From: an uncultured Finegoldia sp.
Lineage (GTDB): Bacteria; Bacillota; Clostridia; Tissierellales; Peptoniphilaceae
Assembly: GCF_900766215.1 (NCBI RefSeq)
Contig: NZ_CAAFUQ010000043.1
Span: 1 to 23,571, forward strand
Direction of reading: 5' to 3'
Length of the DNA stretch: 23,571 bases
Shown piece after piece: positions 15,202 to 23,571 of this stretch; the first letter of the stretch is position 1; every line of letters starts with the position of its first letter. The notes under the pieces are model-generated. The model was not told the DNA's origin and did not search any database. It saw nothing but the letters and a program-made list of their open reading frames with translations. Made by a program: the position numbers and the translations under genes.

Positions 15202-15751
15202 TTTATGTGATGCAGTCGAAAAGGTTCTAATACCAAAATCAGAAATCGACAAAAGAATCGTAGAATTGGGAAAAGAAATCACAGAGGAATACAAAGATAA
15301 GGGCGAGCTTATTGTAGTTGGTATTCTTAGAGGTGCGGCAATGTTTATGAGTAATTTGACATTGAACATAGACCTCGAAGTAGGAATTGATTTTATGGCA
15401 TTATCTAGTTATGGACTATCTTCTGAATCAAGTGGAACTGTAAGAATTATTAAGGATTTGGAAGAAGATATTGCAGGTAAAAATATTCTTATTGTTGAAG
15501 ATATTGTGGACAGTGGACGCACATTAAATTATTTGGTTCGTAATTTACAAGATAGAGAAGCGAAGTCAGTTAAGATAGCAACTCTTTTGGATAAACCGGA
15601 CAGAAGAACTAACGAAGTAGAAGTTCATTTTAAAGGATTTACTGTTCCTAATGAGTTTATTGTAGGATATGGATTAGACTTTGCACAACAATTTAGAAAT
15701 ATTGAAGATATTTGTGTATTGAAAAAATCTTTTTATGAAAAGGAGATTTAA
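15191..15751 (+). CDS. hpt: Hypoxanthine phosphoribosyltransferase
   Basis: The enzyme joins hypoxanthine (and usually guanine) to PRPP to make IMP or GMP in purine salvage. Its 186 residues carry the PRPP-binding motif LIVEDIVDSGRTL (100-112), the flexible-loop signature MALSSYG (69-75) and the VGILRGA loop (43-49). The C-terminal FIVGYGLDFAQQFRN is typical. GAGGTGA 5 bases before the ATG, inside the end of tilS, is the ribosome site. Its stop shares one base with the ftsH ATG. Bacillus HprT is reported to partner with TilS, which fits their conserved pairing. Confidence 0.95.
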   Translation: MKSNLCDAVEKVLIPKSEIDKRIVELGKEITEEYKDKGELIVVGILRGAAMFMSNLTLNIDLEVGIDFMALSSYGLSSESSGTVRIIKDLEEDIAGKNILIVEDIVDSGRTLNYLVRNLQDREAKSVKIATLLDKPDRRTNEVEVHFKGFTVPNEFIVGYGLDFAQQFRNIEDICVLKKSFYEKEI

Positions 15752-17655
15752 TGAAAAAAGTAACTAAAAGTTTAGTAATGTATCTTGTTCCAATCATTTT
15801 AATAGCTTTTTTCGTGACTATTACTCAAAACAATACATTGAATACAAAATATTTTACTGTCAATGAAATGATAGTTAACGTAAAAAAAGATAATGTTAAA
15901 GAAATTGTAGCAAAAGGTAACGATATAAAAGGTGTGTTAAAAGATAGCAAAAACACTCCTTTCAAAATGTATATGCCTTCAGAAATGTGGGAAGTATTTT
16001 ACAATAATTACCTGAAGGAATCTGTTGAGAATAATAAAATCGTACTAAAAACAGAAAAAGATCCAGGGAAGCCATGGTATGTTGAGATGATGCCTACTAT
16101 ATTAATCATTCTAGGATTAGGAATAATATGGTTTATGTTTATGAATCAAACTCAAAACTCTGGAAATTCTAAGGCTATGAATTTCGGAAAATCTAAAGCG
16201 AAATTAAATCAAGATTCTAAAGAAAAAGTTGTGTTTGATGATGTAGCTGGATTAAAAGAAGAAAAAGAAGAATTGATGGAAATTGTAGATTTTCTGAAAA
16301 ATCCTTCAAAATATATAGATATCGGAGCCAGAATTCCAAAGGGAGTTTTGTTAGTTGGACCTCCAGGAACTGGTAAAACATATTTATCAAGAGCTGTTGC
16401 TGGAGAAGCTAAGGTTCCGTTCTTTAGTATATCTGGTTCGGATTTTGTAGAAATGTTTGTCGGAGTAGGAGCTTCCAGAGTACGTGATTTATTTGAACAA
16501 GCTAAGAAAAATGCACCATGTATTATTTTTATCGACGAAATTGATGCAGTTGGTAGAAAAAGAGGCGCAGGACTTGGTGGTGGACACGACGAAAGAGAGC
16601 AAACTTTGAATCAATTGCTTGTAGAGATGGATGGTTTTGGAAAAAATGAAGGCGTTATTGTAATGAGTGCCACAAATAGACCAGATATTTTGGATAAAGC
16701 TTTGTTGAGACCTGGAAGATTTGACAGAACAATTTACGTAGGACTTCCAGATGTTAGAGAAAGATTAGAAATATTAAAAGTTCACACAAAAAACAAAAAG
16801 CTAAAACCTAATGTGGATTTGGAAAATATTGCTAAGACAACTACAGGATTTTCTCCAGCTGATTTGGAAAACTTGTGCAATGAAGCAGCACTACTTGCCG
16901 CTAGAAACAATGAAGCAGAAATATCAAATGAAGTATTCAAAGAAGCATCGATAAAAGTTTTAGCTGGTCCAGAAAAGAAATCACAAGTTGTAATAGAAAA
17001 AGAACGTGTGCTTACAGCTTATCACGAATCTGGTCATGCGATTGTATCCGGATTCTTGGAAGATAATGACAAAGTTCACATGATTACAATTATTCCTAGA
17101 GGAAGAGCCGGAGGATTTACGGCATATCTTCCACAAGAAGATGCGAAATTTATGACTAAAAGACAAATGCAACACAAATTGATTTCGCTTTTAGGTGGAC
17201 GTGCAGCAGAAGAAGTTGTGCTTGACGATATTTCCACTGGAGCAAGTAACGATATTGAAAGAGCAACAAAAATCGCACATGCAATGGTAACAAAATACGG
17301 TATGAGTAAAAGATTGGGACCTATGATGTACGGTGGAGATGACTCTGAAGTATTTTTAGGTGAAGAGCTTGGTAAGAACAAGCAGTATTCTGACAAGATA
17401 GCTTATGAAATTGATTCTGAAATGAGAGAACTAATCGATGAAGCGTACAACAAAGCTTTAAATATTTTAAATGAAAACATCGATTTGTTACATGCATTGG
17501 CAAACAGACTTTTAGAAAAAGAAACTATTGGCCAAGAAGAATTCGAAGCTATATTTGACAAATACACTAAGACAAAAATTCACGAAAATGAACCAAAAGA
17601 ATTAGTCGATGTAAGAAAAAAAGACGAAGAAATAGAAAACAATATAGAAAATTAG
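15751..17655 (+). CDS. ftsH: ATP-dependent zinc metalloprotease FtsH
   Basis: This membrane-anchored AAA+ protease degrades misfolded and regulatory membrane proteins as a hexamer. The 634 residues begin with a membrane segment (8-25), an extracytoplasmic domain, and a second membrane segment (about 113-132). The ATPase domain follows with Walker A GPPGTGKT (203-210), Walker B IIFIDE (258-263) and the arginine-finger region LLRPGRFDR. The protease domain has the zinc motif HESGH (425-429) and third ligand D501 in NDIERAT. The C-terminal tail is acidic. All catalytic residues are intact. It starts on the base that ends the hpt stop codon, with AAGGAG upstream. Confidence 0.97.
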   Translation: MKKVTKSLVMYLVPIILIAFFVTITQNNTLNTKYFTVNEMIVNVKKDNVKEIVAKGNDIKGVLKDSKNTPFKMYMPSEMWEVFYNNYLKESVENNKIVLKTEKDPGKPWYVEMMPTILIILGLGIIWFMFMNQTQNSGNSKAMNFGKSKAKLNQDSKEKVVFDDVAGLKEEKEELMEIVDFLKNPSKYIDIGARIPKGVLLVGPPGTGKTYLSRAVAGEAKVPFFSISGSDFVEMFVGVGASRVRDLFEQAKKNAPCIIFIDEIDAVGRKRGAGLGGGHDEREQTLNQLLVEMDGFGKNEGVIVMSATNRPDILDKALLRPGRFDRTIYVGLPDVRERLEILKVHTKNKKLKPNVDLENIAKTTTGFSPADLENLCNEAALLAARNNEAEISNEVFKEASIKVLAGPEKKSQVVIEKERVLTAYHESGHAIVSGFLEDNDKVHMITIIPRGRAGGFTAYLPQEDAKFMTKRQMQHKLISLLGGRAAEEVVLDDISTGASNDIERATKIAHAMVTKYGMSKRLGPMMYGGDDSEVFLGEELGKNKQYSDKIAYEIDSEMRELIDEAYNKALNILNENIDLLHALANRLLEKETIGQEEFEAIFDKYTKTKIHENEPKELVDVRKKDEEIENNIEN

Positions 17656-17663
17656 GAGAAATA

Positions 17664-18128
17664 ATGAGCGCACAAAATATTATTAATGTGATGTATATAT
17701 TGATTTTGCTTTTTGGATTGAAGCAAATGTACAATGTATACAAAGTCAAAAAAAATATTGGTAGAGTCATCAAAAACTTTAACCAAAGAAAAAGAGTTTT
17801 AATGATGGTTGCATCATATTCAATTGTAATATTGGGATTATTGTATCTTTACCAACAAAAAACATGGTTCCCATTAATTTATATATTACTTGGAGTAATA
17901 TTCATTTATTTAACATTCGAAAAAATCTCATTTACAGATAAAGGGATTTATTTCAATGGATTTTTGGCTGAATATGAAGATATCAAACAATGGAAATATT
18001 CCAAAGATAAGAGATTTTTGGAATTAACTTTGAAAAATTCCAAAACTACTAACAAACTTATTCCGATCAATCCAAGCGATGCTTCTGAAATACAAGTAAT
18101 CATAAAAAAGAATAAGAAAAAACAATAA
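17664..18128 (+). CDS. Small membrane protein with C-terminal PH-like region, function unknown
   Basis: The 154-residue protein has an N-terminal membrane segment (about 6-22), a basic linker (28-45), two further segments (about 46-63 and 68-85) and a cytoplasmic C-terminal part. The pattern KISFTDKGIYFNG and YEDIKQWKYSKDKRFLELTL (to about 123) suggests a small PH-like beta domain, as in several DUF-type Firmicutes membrane proteins (DUF5673-like is my best guess). It ends in a lysine-rich tail. AGGAG lies 7 bases before the ATG, and the gene follows ftsH by 8 bases, so it is the last gene of that operon. I cannot assign a role. Confidence 0.8.
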   Translation: MSAQNIINVMYILILLFGLKQMYNVYKVKKNIGRVIKNFNQRKRVLMMVASYSIVILGLLYLYQQKTWFPLIYILLGVIFIYLTFEKISFTDKGIYFNGFLAEYEDIKQWKYSKDKRFLELTLKNSKTTNKLIPINPSDASEIQVIIKKNKKKQ

Positions 18129-18133
18129 AATAC

Positions 18134-18162
18134 TTGACAACAAAACTGTGATTAAATATAAT
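18134..18162 (+). promoter_or_regulatory. Consensus sigma-A promoter before the glutamine synthetase gene
   Basis: TTGACA (18134-18139), exactly 17 bases, then TATAAT (18157-18162): a perfect match to the vegetative consensus, only 6 bases after the upstream stop codon. Transcription should start near 18169, giving a leader of about 75 bases that contains the hairpin at 18190-18221. Confidence 0.88.
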
Positions 18163-18189
18163 AAAAAAAACACTATTTTTGTTTTTCAT

Positions 18190-18221
18190 AAATTGGCTTT
18201 CTTTGATTGCCAATTTTTTTT
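18190..18221 (+). terminator. Terminator-like hairpin in the glutamine synthetase leader
   Basis: AAATTGGC (18190-18197) pairs perfectly with GCCAATTT (18209-18216) over an 11-base loop, and the T-run extends to 18221. It could end transcripts from the ftsH operon, but it also lies downstream of the consensus promoter and so would act on the glutamine synthetase transcript. It may be an attenuator. Confidence 0.7.
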
Positions 18222-18243
18222 ATTTTAATACATGGAGGTATTT

Positions 18244-20298
18244 ATGGATACTAATAAAATTTTTGGGATTGACACTTTTGACAAAAAACAAATGAAAGAC
18301 TCTCTGCCGTTTCCGGTTTATCAAAAATGGAAAAACGCAGTTAGAAAAGAAGATTTACTAGATATTGAAACAGCAGAAATTATTGCGCATGCGATGAAAA
18401 AATGGGCAATAGAAAGAGGAGCTACTCATTTTTGTCATTGGTTCCAACCATTAAACGGTTTGACAGCAAAAAAACACGATTCATTTTTGGATAGAGGAGA
18501 CGATAATACTCCTATAAATAGATTTTCAGCTAGTGAATTAATAAAAGGAGAGCCTGATGCTTCATCTTTTCCAACAGGATCAATCAGATCTACATTTGAA
18601 GCTAGAGGATATACTTATTGGGATTGTACTTCTAATACTTTCATAGTAGACAATATTATGTATATACCATCGGTATTTGTATCTTATGATGGGACAACAT
18701 TAGATAAAAAACTTCCCCTTTTAAAAAGTTTGGATTATTTATCTGACTATGCGACAAAACTATACAATGAAATTTCTGATGAACATTGTTACAGAATGAA
18801 AGTCAAAATAGGTTTGGAGCAAGAATTCTTTCTTATAGATGAAAATGTGTACAAAGAAAGAATAGATTTAATAAATACAGGAAGAACATTGTTAGGGGCA
18901 CAAGCGCCTAAATCACAAGAGCTTACTGATCATTATTTTGGTTCAATTCCTCAAAGAGTAGAAGCATTTTATAGAGATATAGACGAGAAATTATTCAGAT
19001 TAGGGATATATGCTAAAACAGAACACAATGAAGTTGCTCCTAATCAATTCGAAGTAGCGATTCTTTTTGAAAACGCAAATATTTCTGTAGATGATAACCA
19101 CTTGGTAATGGAAATACTTAAAACTACAGCTAGAAAGCATCATTTGGTATGTTTATTGCATGAAAAACCATTCAAAGGCGTAAATGGTTCTGGTAAGCAT
19201 AACAATTATTCATTAGTTACAAATCATGGTAGAAATGTATTCTCACCAAAAGCAGACATGGAAAATGATTTGGTATTTTTGATATTTATAGCATGTTTAA
19301 TTGAAGCAGTGGACAAATCTCAAGCATTATTAAGATCAGCATCCTCAACAACATCTAATGATTATAGATTAGGAGGAGATGAAGCTCCACCATCAATTAT
19401 TTCCATGGACTTGGGACAAGATATTGAAGAAACATTCAATTCACTTATGAATGAAGAAGAAATCGTCATAAATTATCCAGAGTTTTCAATAAATAGATTT
19501 GACTATATACCACCAAATATGACAGATAGAAATAGAACAAGTCCATTTGCATTTAGCGGAAACAAATTTGAGTTTAGAATGTTGGGTTCATCGAACAGTG
19601 CAAGTGATGTAAATATAGTTTTAAACACAATGTATGCTAATGCAATCAAAAGAGTTTACGAAAAGTTCAAATCTCAAAATGAAAATATCGAAAAATTTAT
19701 CAAATCAGAAGTAGTAAATATTTTGAAAAACCACAAACATATACTATACAGACAAGATAATTATACAGAACTATGGAGAGAAGAAGCAAAGAAAAGAGGT
19801 TTGTTGGATTTAGTTCATTATTTTGATTCATTGTATTCATTAATTTCAGAAGAATCTATAAGGGATTTTTGTGGTATACTAAGTGAGGAAGAATTACACG
19901 CAATCTACGATGTAGGATTAGAAGATGTAATAACTACTCATGAAATTGAAGCGAAAACTTTGATTTACATGTTAGATAAATTTGTCATTAATGCATTCTC
20001 AAAACAACTTCTTCAAAACACAAGTTTAATTGAAAAATGCAGTATAGACAGTTTAATTTCCACTCAAGAAAAATTAAAAAATGGTTTAAATGAAATCATC
20101 AATAAGAGAAATAATTTAGAACAGATGCTACACAAATCTGATTTTGAATCAAAATATGAAAAAGCTAAGTATTTTCAATATGAAATTAGTCCATTAATCG
20201 AAGAAATCAGAGAAATACACGATAGCCTTGAAAAATATATCTACAAAGAAAATTATAGTTTGTGTGATATTCAAGATATATATTCATCATTAATATAA
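18244..20298 (+). CDS. glnN: Glutamine synthetase type III
   Basis: The enzyme makes glutamine from glutamate, ammonia and ATP. It belongs to the large type III class (GSIII), not the common ~450-residue type I. I chose the ATG at 18244 because GGAGG (18234-18238) lies 5 bases upstream; the in-frame ATG at 18232 overlaps that site. The product is 684 aa, close to the usual 690-730. GSIII signatures seen are THFCHWFQPLNG with KKHDSF near the N-terminus, the catalytic-core stretch KPFKGVNGSGKHNN (308-321), and RLGGDEAPPSIISMDLG (375-391). NRTSPFAFSGNKFEFRMLGS and a helical C-terminal region complete it. It follows its own promoter and leader hairpin and lies 14 bases before pyrG, which uses glutamine. 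Confidence 0.95.
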   Translation: MDTNKIFGIDTFDKKQMKDSLPFPVYQKWKNAVRKEDLLDIETAEIIAHAMKKWAIERGATHFCHWFQPLNGLTAKKHDSFLDRGDDNTPINRFSASELIKGEPDASSFPTGSIRSTFEARGYTYWDCTSNTFIVDNIMYIPSVFVSYDGTTLDKKLPLLKSLDYLSDYATKLYNEISDEHCYRMKVKIGLEQEFFLIDENVYKERIDLINTGRTLLGAQAPKSQELTDHYFGSIPQRVEAFYRDIDEKLFRLGIYAKTEHNEVAPNQFEVAILFENANISVDDNHLVMEILKTTARKHHLVCLLHEKPFKGVNGSGKHNNYSLVTNHGRNVFSPKADMENDLVFLIFIACLIEAVDKSQALLRSASSTTSNDYRLGGDEAPPSIISMDLGQDIEETFNSLMNEEEIVINYPEFSINRFDYIPPNMTDRNRTSPFAFSGNKFEFRMLGSSNSASDVNIVLNTMYANAIKRVYEKFKSQNENIEKFIKSEVVNILKNHKHILYRQDNYTELWREEAKKRGLLDLVHYFDSLYSLISEESIRDFCGILSEEELHAIYDVGLEDVITTHEIEAKTLIYMLDKFVINAFSKQLLQNTSLIEKCSIDSLISTQEKLKNGLNEIINKRNNLEQMLHKSDFESKYEKAKYFQYEISPLIEEIREIHDSLEKYIYKENYSLCDIQDIYSSLI

Positions 20299-20312
20299 AT
20301 ATAGGAGGAATA

Positions 20313-21911
20313 ATGAGTAAATTTATTTTTATTACTGGAGGAGTTGTCTCTGGTATTGGTAAGGGAATTAGTGGAGCAAGTATTGGTAGAATGCTAAAAG
20401 ACAGAGGTATTTCTGTATTTATGCAAAAATTTGATCCGTATTTAAATATTGACCCAGGTACTATGAGCCCGTATCAACATGGAGAAGTTTTTGTTACAAA
20501 AGATGGTGCAGAAACTGACCTTGATTTAGGCCATTATGAAAGATTTATTAATGAAGAATTAACTCAAAGATCTAACATCACTACAGGAAAAGTCTATAAT
20601 GATGTTATCAAAAAAGAAAGACGTGGAGATTATAATGGTAAAACTGTTCAAGTTATTCCACATATTACTGATGAAATAAAAAAAGCGGTTTATAAAGCAG
20701 CTGAAGAATCTCAAGCAGATATCGTAATTACAGAAATTGGTGGAACTGTTGGGGATATTGAATCATTGCCATTTTTGGAAGCAATCAGACAAATCCACGC
20801 AGAAAATGAAAAAGAGGATGTATTGTTTATTCACACAACATTAGTTCCTACAATTCCTGGAAGTAATGAATTAAAAACTAAACCAACACAACATTCTTAC
20901 AAAGAATTGATGAGTTTAGGAATTAAAACAAATGTAATTATACTAAGAAGTGAAGGAATAGTTACAGATGAATTAAAAGAAAAAATCTCGTTGTTCTGCG
21001 ATGTCCCAGTTGAAGCCATCATTCAATCATTCAATGTTGATTTTATTTATGAAGTTCCATTGAAATTCCAAGAACAAAATTTGGATAAATATATAATGAG
21101 AAAAATGAAACTAAAATCCAAAGGCGAAGAAGATGGAAAATGGAGAAAAATGATTGAAAACTACAGAAAAGCAACTGAAACTGTAAACATAGGTTTAGTT
21201 GGAAAATACACAGAACTTCACGATGCTTATCTTTCTGTAGAACAAGCATTGATAGATGCTGGATATGCAAACAATCACAAAGTAAACATTCGTTGGATTA
21301 ATTCCGAAGAATTAAACAAAGACAATATCAAAGAATCATTTGAAGAATTGAACGGTATTATCGTTCCAGGAGGATTTGGTGGCAGAGGCATGGAAGGAAT
21401 GGTTGAAACTTCAAAATACTGTCGTGAAAACAATATGCCATATTTCGGAATTTGTTTAGGAATGCAAATCGCAGCAATAGATATCGCTAGAAATATACTT
21501 GGTTTAGCTGATGCTAATACGGCAGAAGTTGTTGCTGATTGCAAAAATCCGGTAATAAGTTTAATGAAAGAACAAAGAGATATTGAAGATATAGGTGGAA
21601 CATTAAGACTTGGTAACTATGAGTGTCACTTGAAAGATAAATCTTTGGCAAAAGAATTGTACGGTGAAGAATTCATACAAGAAAGACACAGACACAGATA
21701 CGAATTCAACAACGACTACAGAGAACAATTTGAACAAAACAATGTCGTATTCTCAGGAATTAATGACCAATATAACTTGGTAGAAATGCTTGAAATACCA
21801 CAAAATAAATTCTTCTTAGGTTGCCAATTCCATCCAGAATTCAAATCAAGACCTAATAGAATTCATCCTTTATTCAATGGATTTATCAAAGCATCTATTG
21901 AAAACAAATAA
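20313..21911 (+). CDS. pyrG: CTP synthase
   Basis: The enzyme makes CTP from UTP, ATP and glutamine, the last step of pyrimidine nucleotide synthesis. The 532 residues have the N-terminal synthetase domain (1 to about 265) starting KFIFITGGVVSGIGKGI, with the ATP loop and QKFDPYLNIDPGTMSPYQHG. A C-terminal class I glutamine amidotransferase domain carries PGGFGGRG, the nucleophile C381 in GICLGMQ, and the H507/E509 pair in HPEF. A strong AGGAGG site precedes the ATG. It directly follows the glutamine synthetase gene with no terminator, so the glutamine donor and user are probably co-transcribed. Confidence 0.97.
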   Translation: MSKFIFITGGVVSGIGKGISGASIGRMLKDRGISVFMQKFDPYLNIDPGTMSPYQHGEVFVTKDGAETDLDLGHYERFINEELTQRSNITTGKVYNDVIKKERRGDYNGKTVQVIPHITDEIKKAVYKAAEESQADIVITEIGGTVGDIESLPFLEAIRQIHAENEKEDVLFIHTTLVPTIPGSNELKTKPTQHSYKELMSLGIKTNVIILRSEGIVTDELKEKISLFCDVPVEAIIQSFNVDFIYEVPLKFQEQNLDKYIMRKMKLKSKGEEDGKWRKMIENYRKATETVNIGLVGKYTELHDAYLSVEQALIDAGYANNHKVNIRWINSEELNKDNIKESFEELNGIIVPGGFGGRGMEGMVETSKYCRENNMPYFGICLGMQIAAIDIARNILGLADANTAEVVADCKNPVISLMKEQRDIEDIGGTLRLGNYECHLKDKSLAKELYGEEFIQERHRHRYEFNNDYREQFEQNNVVFSGINDQYNLVEMLEIPQNKFFLGCQFHPEFKSRPNRIHPLFNGFIKASIENK

Positions 21912-21916
21912 AGAAG

Positions 21917-22705
21917 GTGGAAGATATTTTACTTGTAATTGATATTGGAAATACAAATATTGTATTTGGTTTTTTCAAGGAAGATGAATTAATTTTTGAA
22001 TGGAGAATATCCACAGATTTGCGTAAAACCAGTGATGAGTACGCACTAACACTCAGACAAGCTTTGGATTATTCAAATATAAAAAAATCAGAAGTAAAAG
22101 AAGCTATAATAGGCTCTGTAGTACCGAACTTGATGCCTACTATTCCAAAAGCAGTCAAAAAATGTTTGGGAATTGAACCTTTAATAGTAGATGAAAAAAT
22201 AAGAACAGGAATAATTAATAAATATGCCAGTCCTAAAGAAGTTGGAGTTGACAGAATAATTAACGCAGTAAGCGCCTGTCAAAAATATTCAACACCAATA
22301 ATAATAGTTGATATTGGAACGGCGATTACTTTTGATTATATTTCAGAAAATAAAGAATACTTGGGAGGAGCGATTGCCCCAGGGATAGCAATATCGTCTG
22401 AAGCACTTTTTATGAGGACAGCTAAGCTACCTAAGATTGAAATAGAAATGCCGGATAAAGTTATTGGAGACAGCACTGTAAGTAGTATGCAATCAGGGGT
22501 TGTGTTCGGATTTATAGGATTAATTGATTATATTATCGAAAAAATCCTAGAAGAAAGACATAAAACAAAAGATGAAGTTACAATAATTGCAACAGGCGGT
22601 TTTTCGTATTTGATCGCAAAACGATCCAAGTACATCACAATTATTGACAAACTCATAACTTTGGATGGCTTAAAAATTATTAACGATTTAAATAGAAATG
22701 ATTAA
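21917..22705 (+). CDS. coaX: Type III pantothenate kinase
   Basis: This enzyme phosphorylates pantothenate in the first step of coenzyme A synthesis. Type III enzymes need a monovalent cation, have high Km for ATP and are not feedback-inhibited by CoA. From the GTG at 21917 the product is 262 residues. Motifs are the phosphate loop DIGNTN (9-14), GSVVPNL (66-72), GVDRIINA (110-117), the second phosphate motif DIGTAITFD (132-140), and GGAIAPGI (150-157). The start is uncertain: the GTG lies inside the best ribosome-site match (GAAGGTGG), and an ATT at 21926 has better spacing. The gene is 5 bases after pyrG and overlaps dusB by 8 bases. coaX beside ftsH-type genes and dusB is standard Firmicutes order. 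Confidence 0.93.
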   Translation: MEDILLVIDIGNTNIVFGFFKEDELIFEWRISTDLRKTSDEYALTLRQALDYSNIKKSEVKEAIIGSVVPNLMPTIPKAVKKCLGIEPLIVDEKIRTGIINKYASPKEVGVDRIINAVSACQKYSTPIIIVDIGTAITFDYISENKEYLGGAIAPGIAISSEALFMRTAKLPKIEIEMPDKVIGDSTVSSMQSGVVFGFIGLIDYIIEKILEERHKTKDEVTIIATGGFSYLIAKRSKYITIIDKLITLDGLKIINDLNRND

Positions 22706-23571
22706 AGAAAAATTAAACTTGAATAGTAATTTGTTTTTGGCGCCGTTAGCTGGAGTAACAGACATTCCTTTTCGAATAATTTGTGGAGAATTGGGAGCTG
22801 GTTTGTGCTTTACAGAAATGATAAGCGCCAAAGCACTTTACTATGATGACAAAAAAACAAAGAAACTTTTAGACACAGATCCAAGAGAAAATAGCACATC
22901 TGTACAAATATTTGGGCATGAACCAGAAATCATGGCTTATGCAACTAGATTTCTGACTGAAAATTATAATTTTAAATCTATCGATATCAATATGGGATGT
23001 CCAGCTCCTAAAATATTCAAAAATGGAGATGGCTCAGCATTGATGGGAGATTTAAACCTTGCGGAAGATGTTATCAGAGCTTGTAAGAACAATACTGATT
23101 TACCAGTATCTGTAAAATTTAGACTAGGAATTGATGAAAATTCAATGAATTATCTTCAACTTGCACAAATTTGTGAGAGATTGAAAGTGGATTACGTTAC
23201 ACTTCACGCAAGAACTAGAAAAATGTTTTATTCAGGAGAAGCTGATTGGTATCATATTAAACGATTAGTTGAAGCTGTGAATATTCCTGTTTTTGGAAAT
23301 GGAGATTGTTTTACAAAAGCAGACATAAAACGAAACATGGAATACTCAAATTGCGATGGAGTTTTGTTGGCAAGAGGAGCAATGCAAAACCCATTTATTT
23401 TCAGTGATGATGAGACTAAAACAAAAGAAGAAGTAATAGATACAATAAAAAAGCACATGCAATTAAAATTAGAATTTTATGAAGAAAGACGTGCTATTTT
23501 AGAAATGAGAAAACACATTCAATGGTATCTAAAAGGCTTTAAAAATTCTAATAGAGTTAAAAATGAAATCA
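22698..23571 (+). CDS. dusB: tRNA-dihydrouridine synthase (DusB-like), truncated by the window end
   Basis: This flavoenzyme reduces uridine to dihydrouridine in tRNA. The frame opens at ATG 22698, 8 bases inside coaX, and stays open for 291 codons to the window edge, so only the last 30 or so residues should be missing. The FMN-barrel start FLAPLAGVTDIPFR (13-26), the catalytic Cys C101 in NMGCPAPKI, KNGDGSALM (108-116), K140 and R142 in VKFRLG, H170 and R172 in LHARTR, FGNGD, and ARGAMQNPF are all visible. A C-terminal helical tRNA-binding domain begins after about residue 238. No Shine-Dalgarno sequence precedes the ATG, so translation probably depends on coupling to coaX. Confidence 0.93.
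   Translation, partial: MIKEKLNLNSNLFLAPLAGVTDIPFRIICGELGAGLCFTEMISAKALYYDDKKTKKLLDTDPRENSTSVQIFGHEPEIMAYATRFLTENYNFKSIDINMGCPAPKIFKNGDGSALMGDLNLAEDVIRACKNNTDLPVSVKFRLGIDENSMNYLQLAQICERLKVDYVTLHARTRKMFYSGEADWYHIKRLVEAVNIPVFGNGDCFTKADIKRNMEYSNCDGVLLARGAMQNPFIFSDDETKTKEEVIDTIKKHMQLKLEFYEERRAILEMRKHIQWYLKGFKNSNRVKNEI

Noticed and set aside
17076..17396. 106-codon minus-strand frame opposite ftsH
   Set aside because: It lies within the conserved protease domain of ftsH and is an antisense shadow.
18163..18186. A-run and T-run in the glutamine synthetase leader as a second terminator
   Set aside because: The possible stem is made only of A-T pairs plus one G-C and is too weak to count as a terminator; it is mentioned only as a possible alternative fold.
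18232..18243. Four-codon longer start for the glutamine synthetase at 18232
   Set aside because: This ATG overlaps the GGAGG site that serves the ATG at 18244.
23252..23458. 68-codon minus-strand frame near the right edge
   Set aside because: The plus strand here is the clearly coding, uninterrupted dusB frame.
1..23571. CRISPR array, mobile element, tRNA or prophage
   Set aside because: I found no regularly spaced repeats, transposase or integrase motifs, cloverleaf-like segments or phage genes; the window is continuous housekeeping sequence.

Overview
The window is an AT-rich (about one third G+C by eye), densely coding chromosomal segment of a low-GC Gram-positive anaerobe. Gene content and order fit a non-sporulating member of the Firmicutes such as the Finegoldia/Peptoniphilus/Anaerococcus group. 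That assignment is an inference from AT-rich codon use, strong AGGAGG-type ribosome sites, a type III glutamine synthetase and the synteny described below; no rRNA or species marker is present. I found no phage, IS, CRISPR or tRNA signal, and no clear sign of horizontal transfer.

Layout. Positions 1-4029 are on the minus strand. They hold a two-gene unit for a DUF1576 membrane protein and a small protein of unknown function, preceded in transcription order by an xpaC-telA operon. A 142-bp divergent intergenic region (4030-4171) follows, and everything after it is on the plus strand. A NUDIX hydrolase and whiA end at a terminator. Then come dnaE-pfkA-pyk (replicative polymerase plus the two committed steps of glycolysis) and a HAD phosphatase overlapping rqcP, followed by divIC. 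After a near-consensus promoter come yabR (S1 domain), tilS, hpt, ftsH and a small membrane protein. A consensus promoter and a terminator-like hairpin precede the type III glutamine synthetase gene. The window closes with pyrG, coaX and a dusB cut off by the right edge.

How the genes fit together. The rqcP-divIC-yabR-tilS-hpt-ftsH-coaX-dusB order is the well-known Bacillus/Clostridium block near the origin, but the sporulation genes that usually interrupt it (yabP, yabQ, spoIIE) are missing. The NUDIX-whiA pair likewise lacks the rapZ and yvcK genes usually found between them. The block combines ribosome quality control and tRNA modification (rqcP, tilS, dusB), division (divIC, whiA), membrane proteolysis (ftsH), purine salvage, CTP, CoA and glutamine synthesis, and glycolysis.

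This is mainly a conserved housekeeping region, and I do not see a convincing undescribed multi-gene system. The items most worth a second look are small: a possible leader-ORF/terminator arrangement in front of tilS, a promoter-hairpin leader in front of the glutamine synthetase gene, unusual residues at conserved positions of phosphofructokinase and pyruvate kinase, an internally duplicated DUF1576 protein with an unknown partner, and a HAD phosphatase with an unexplained C-terminal extension.
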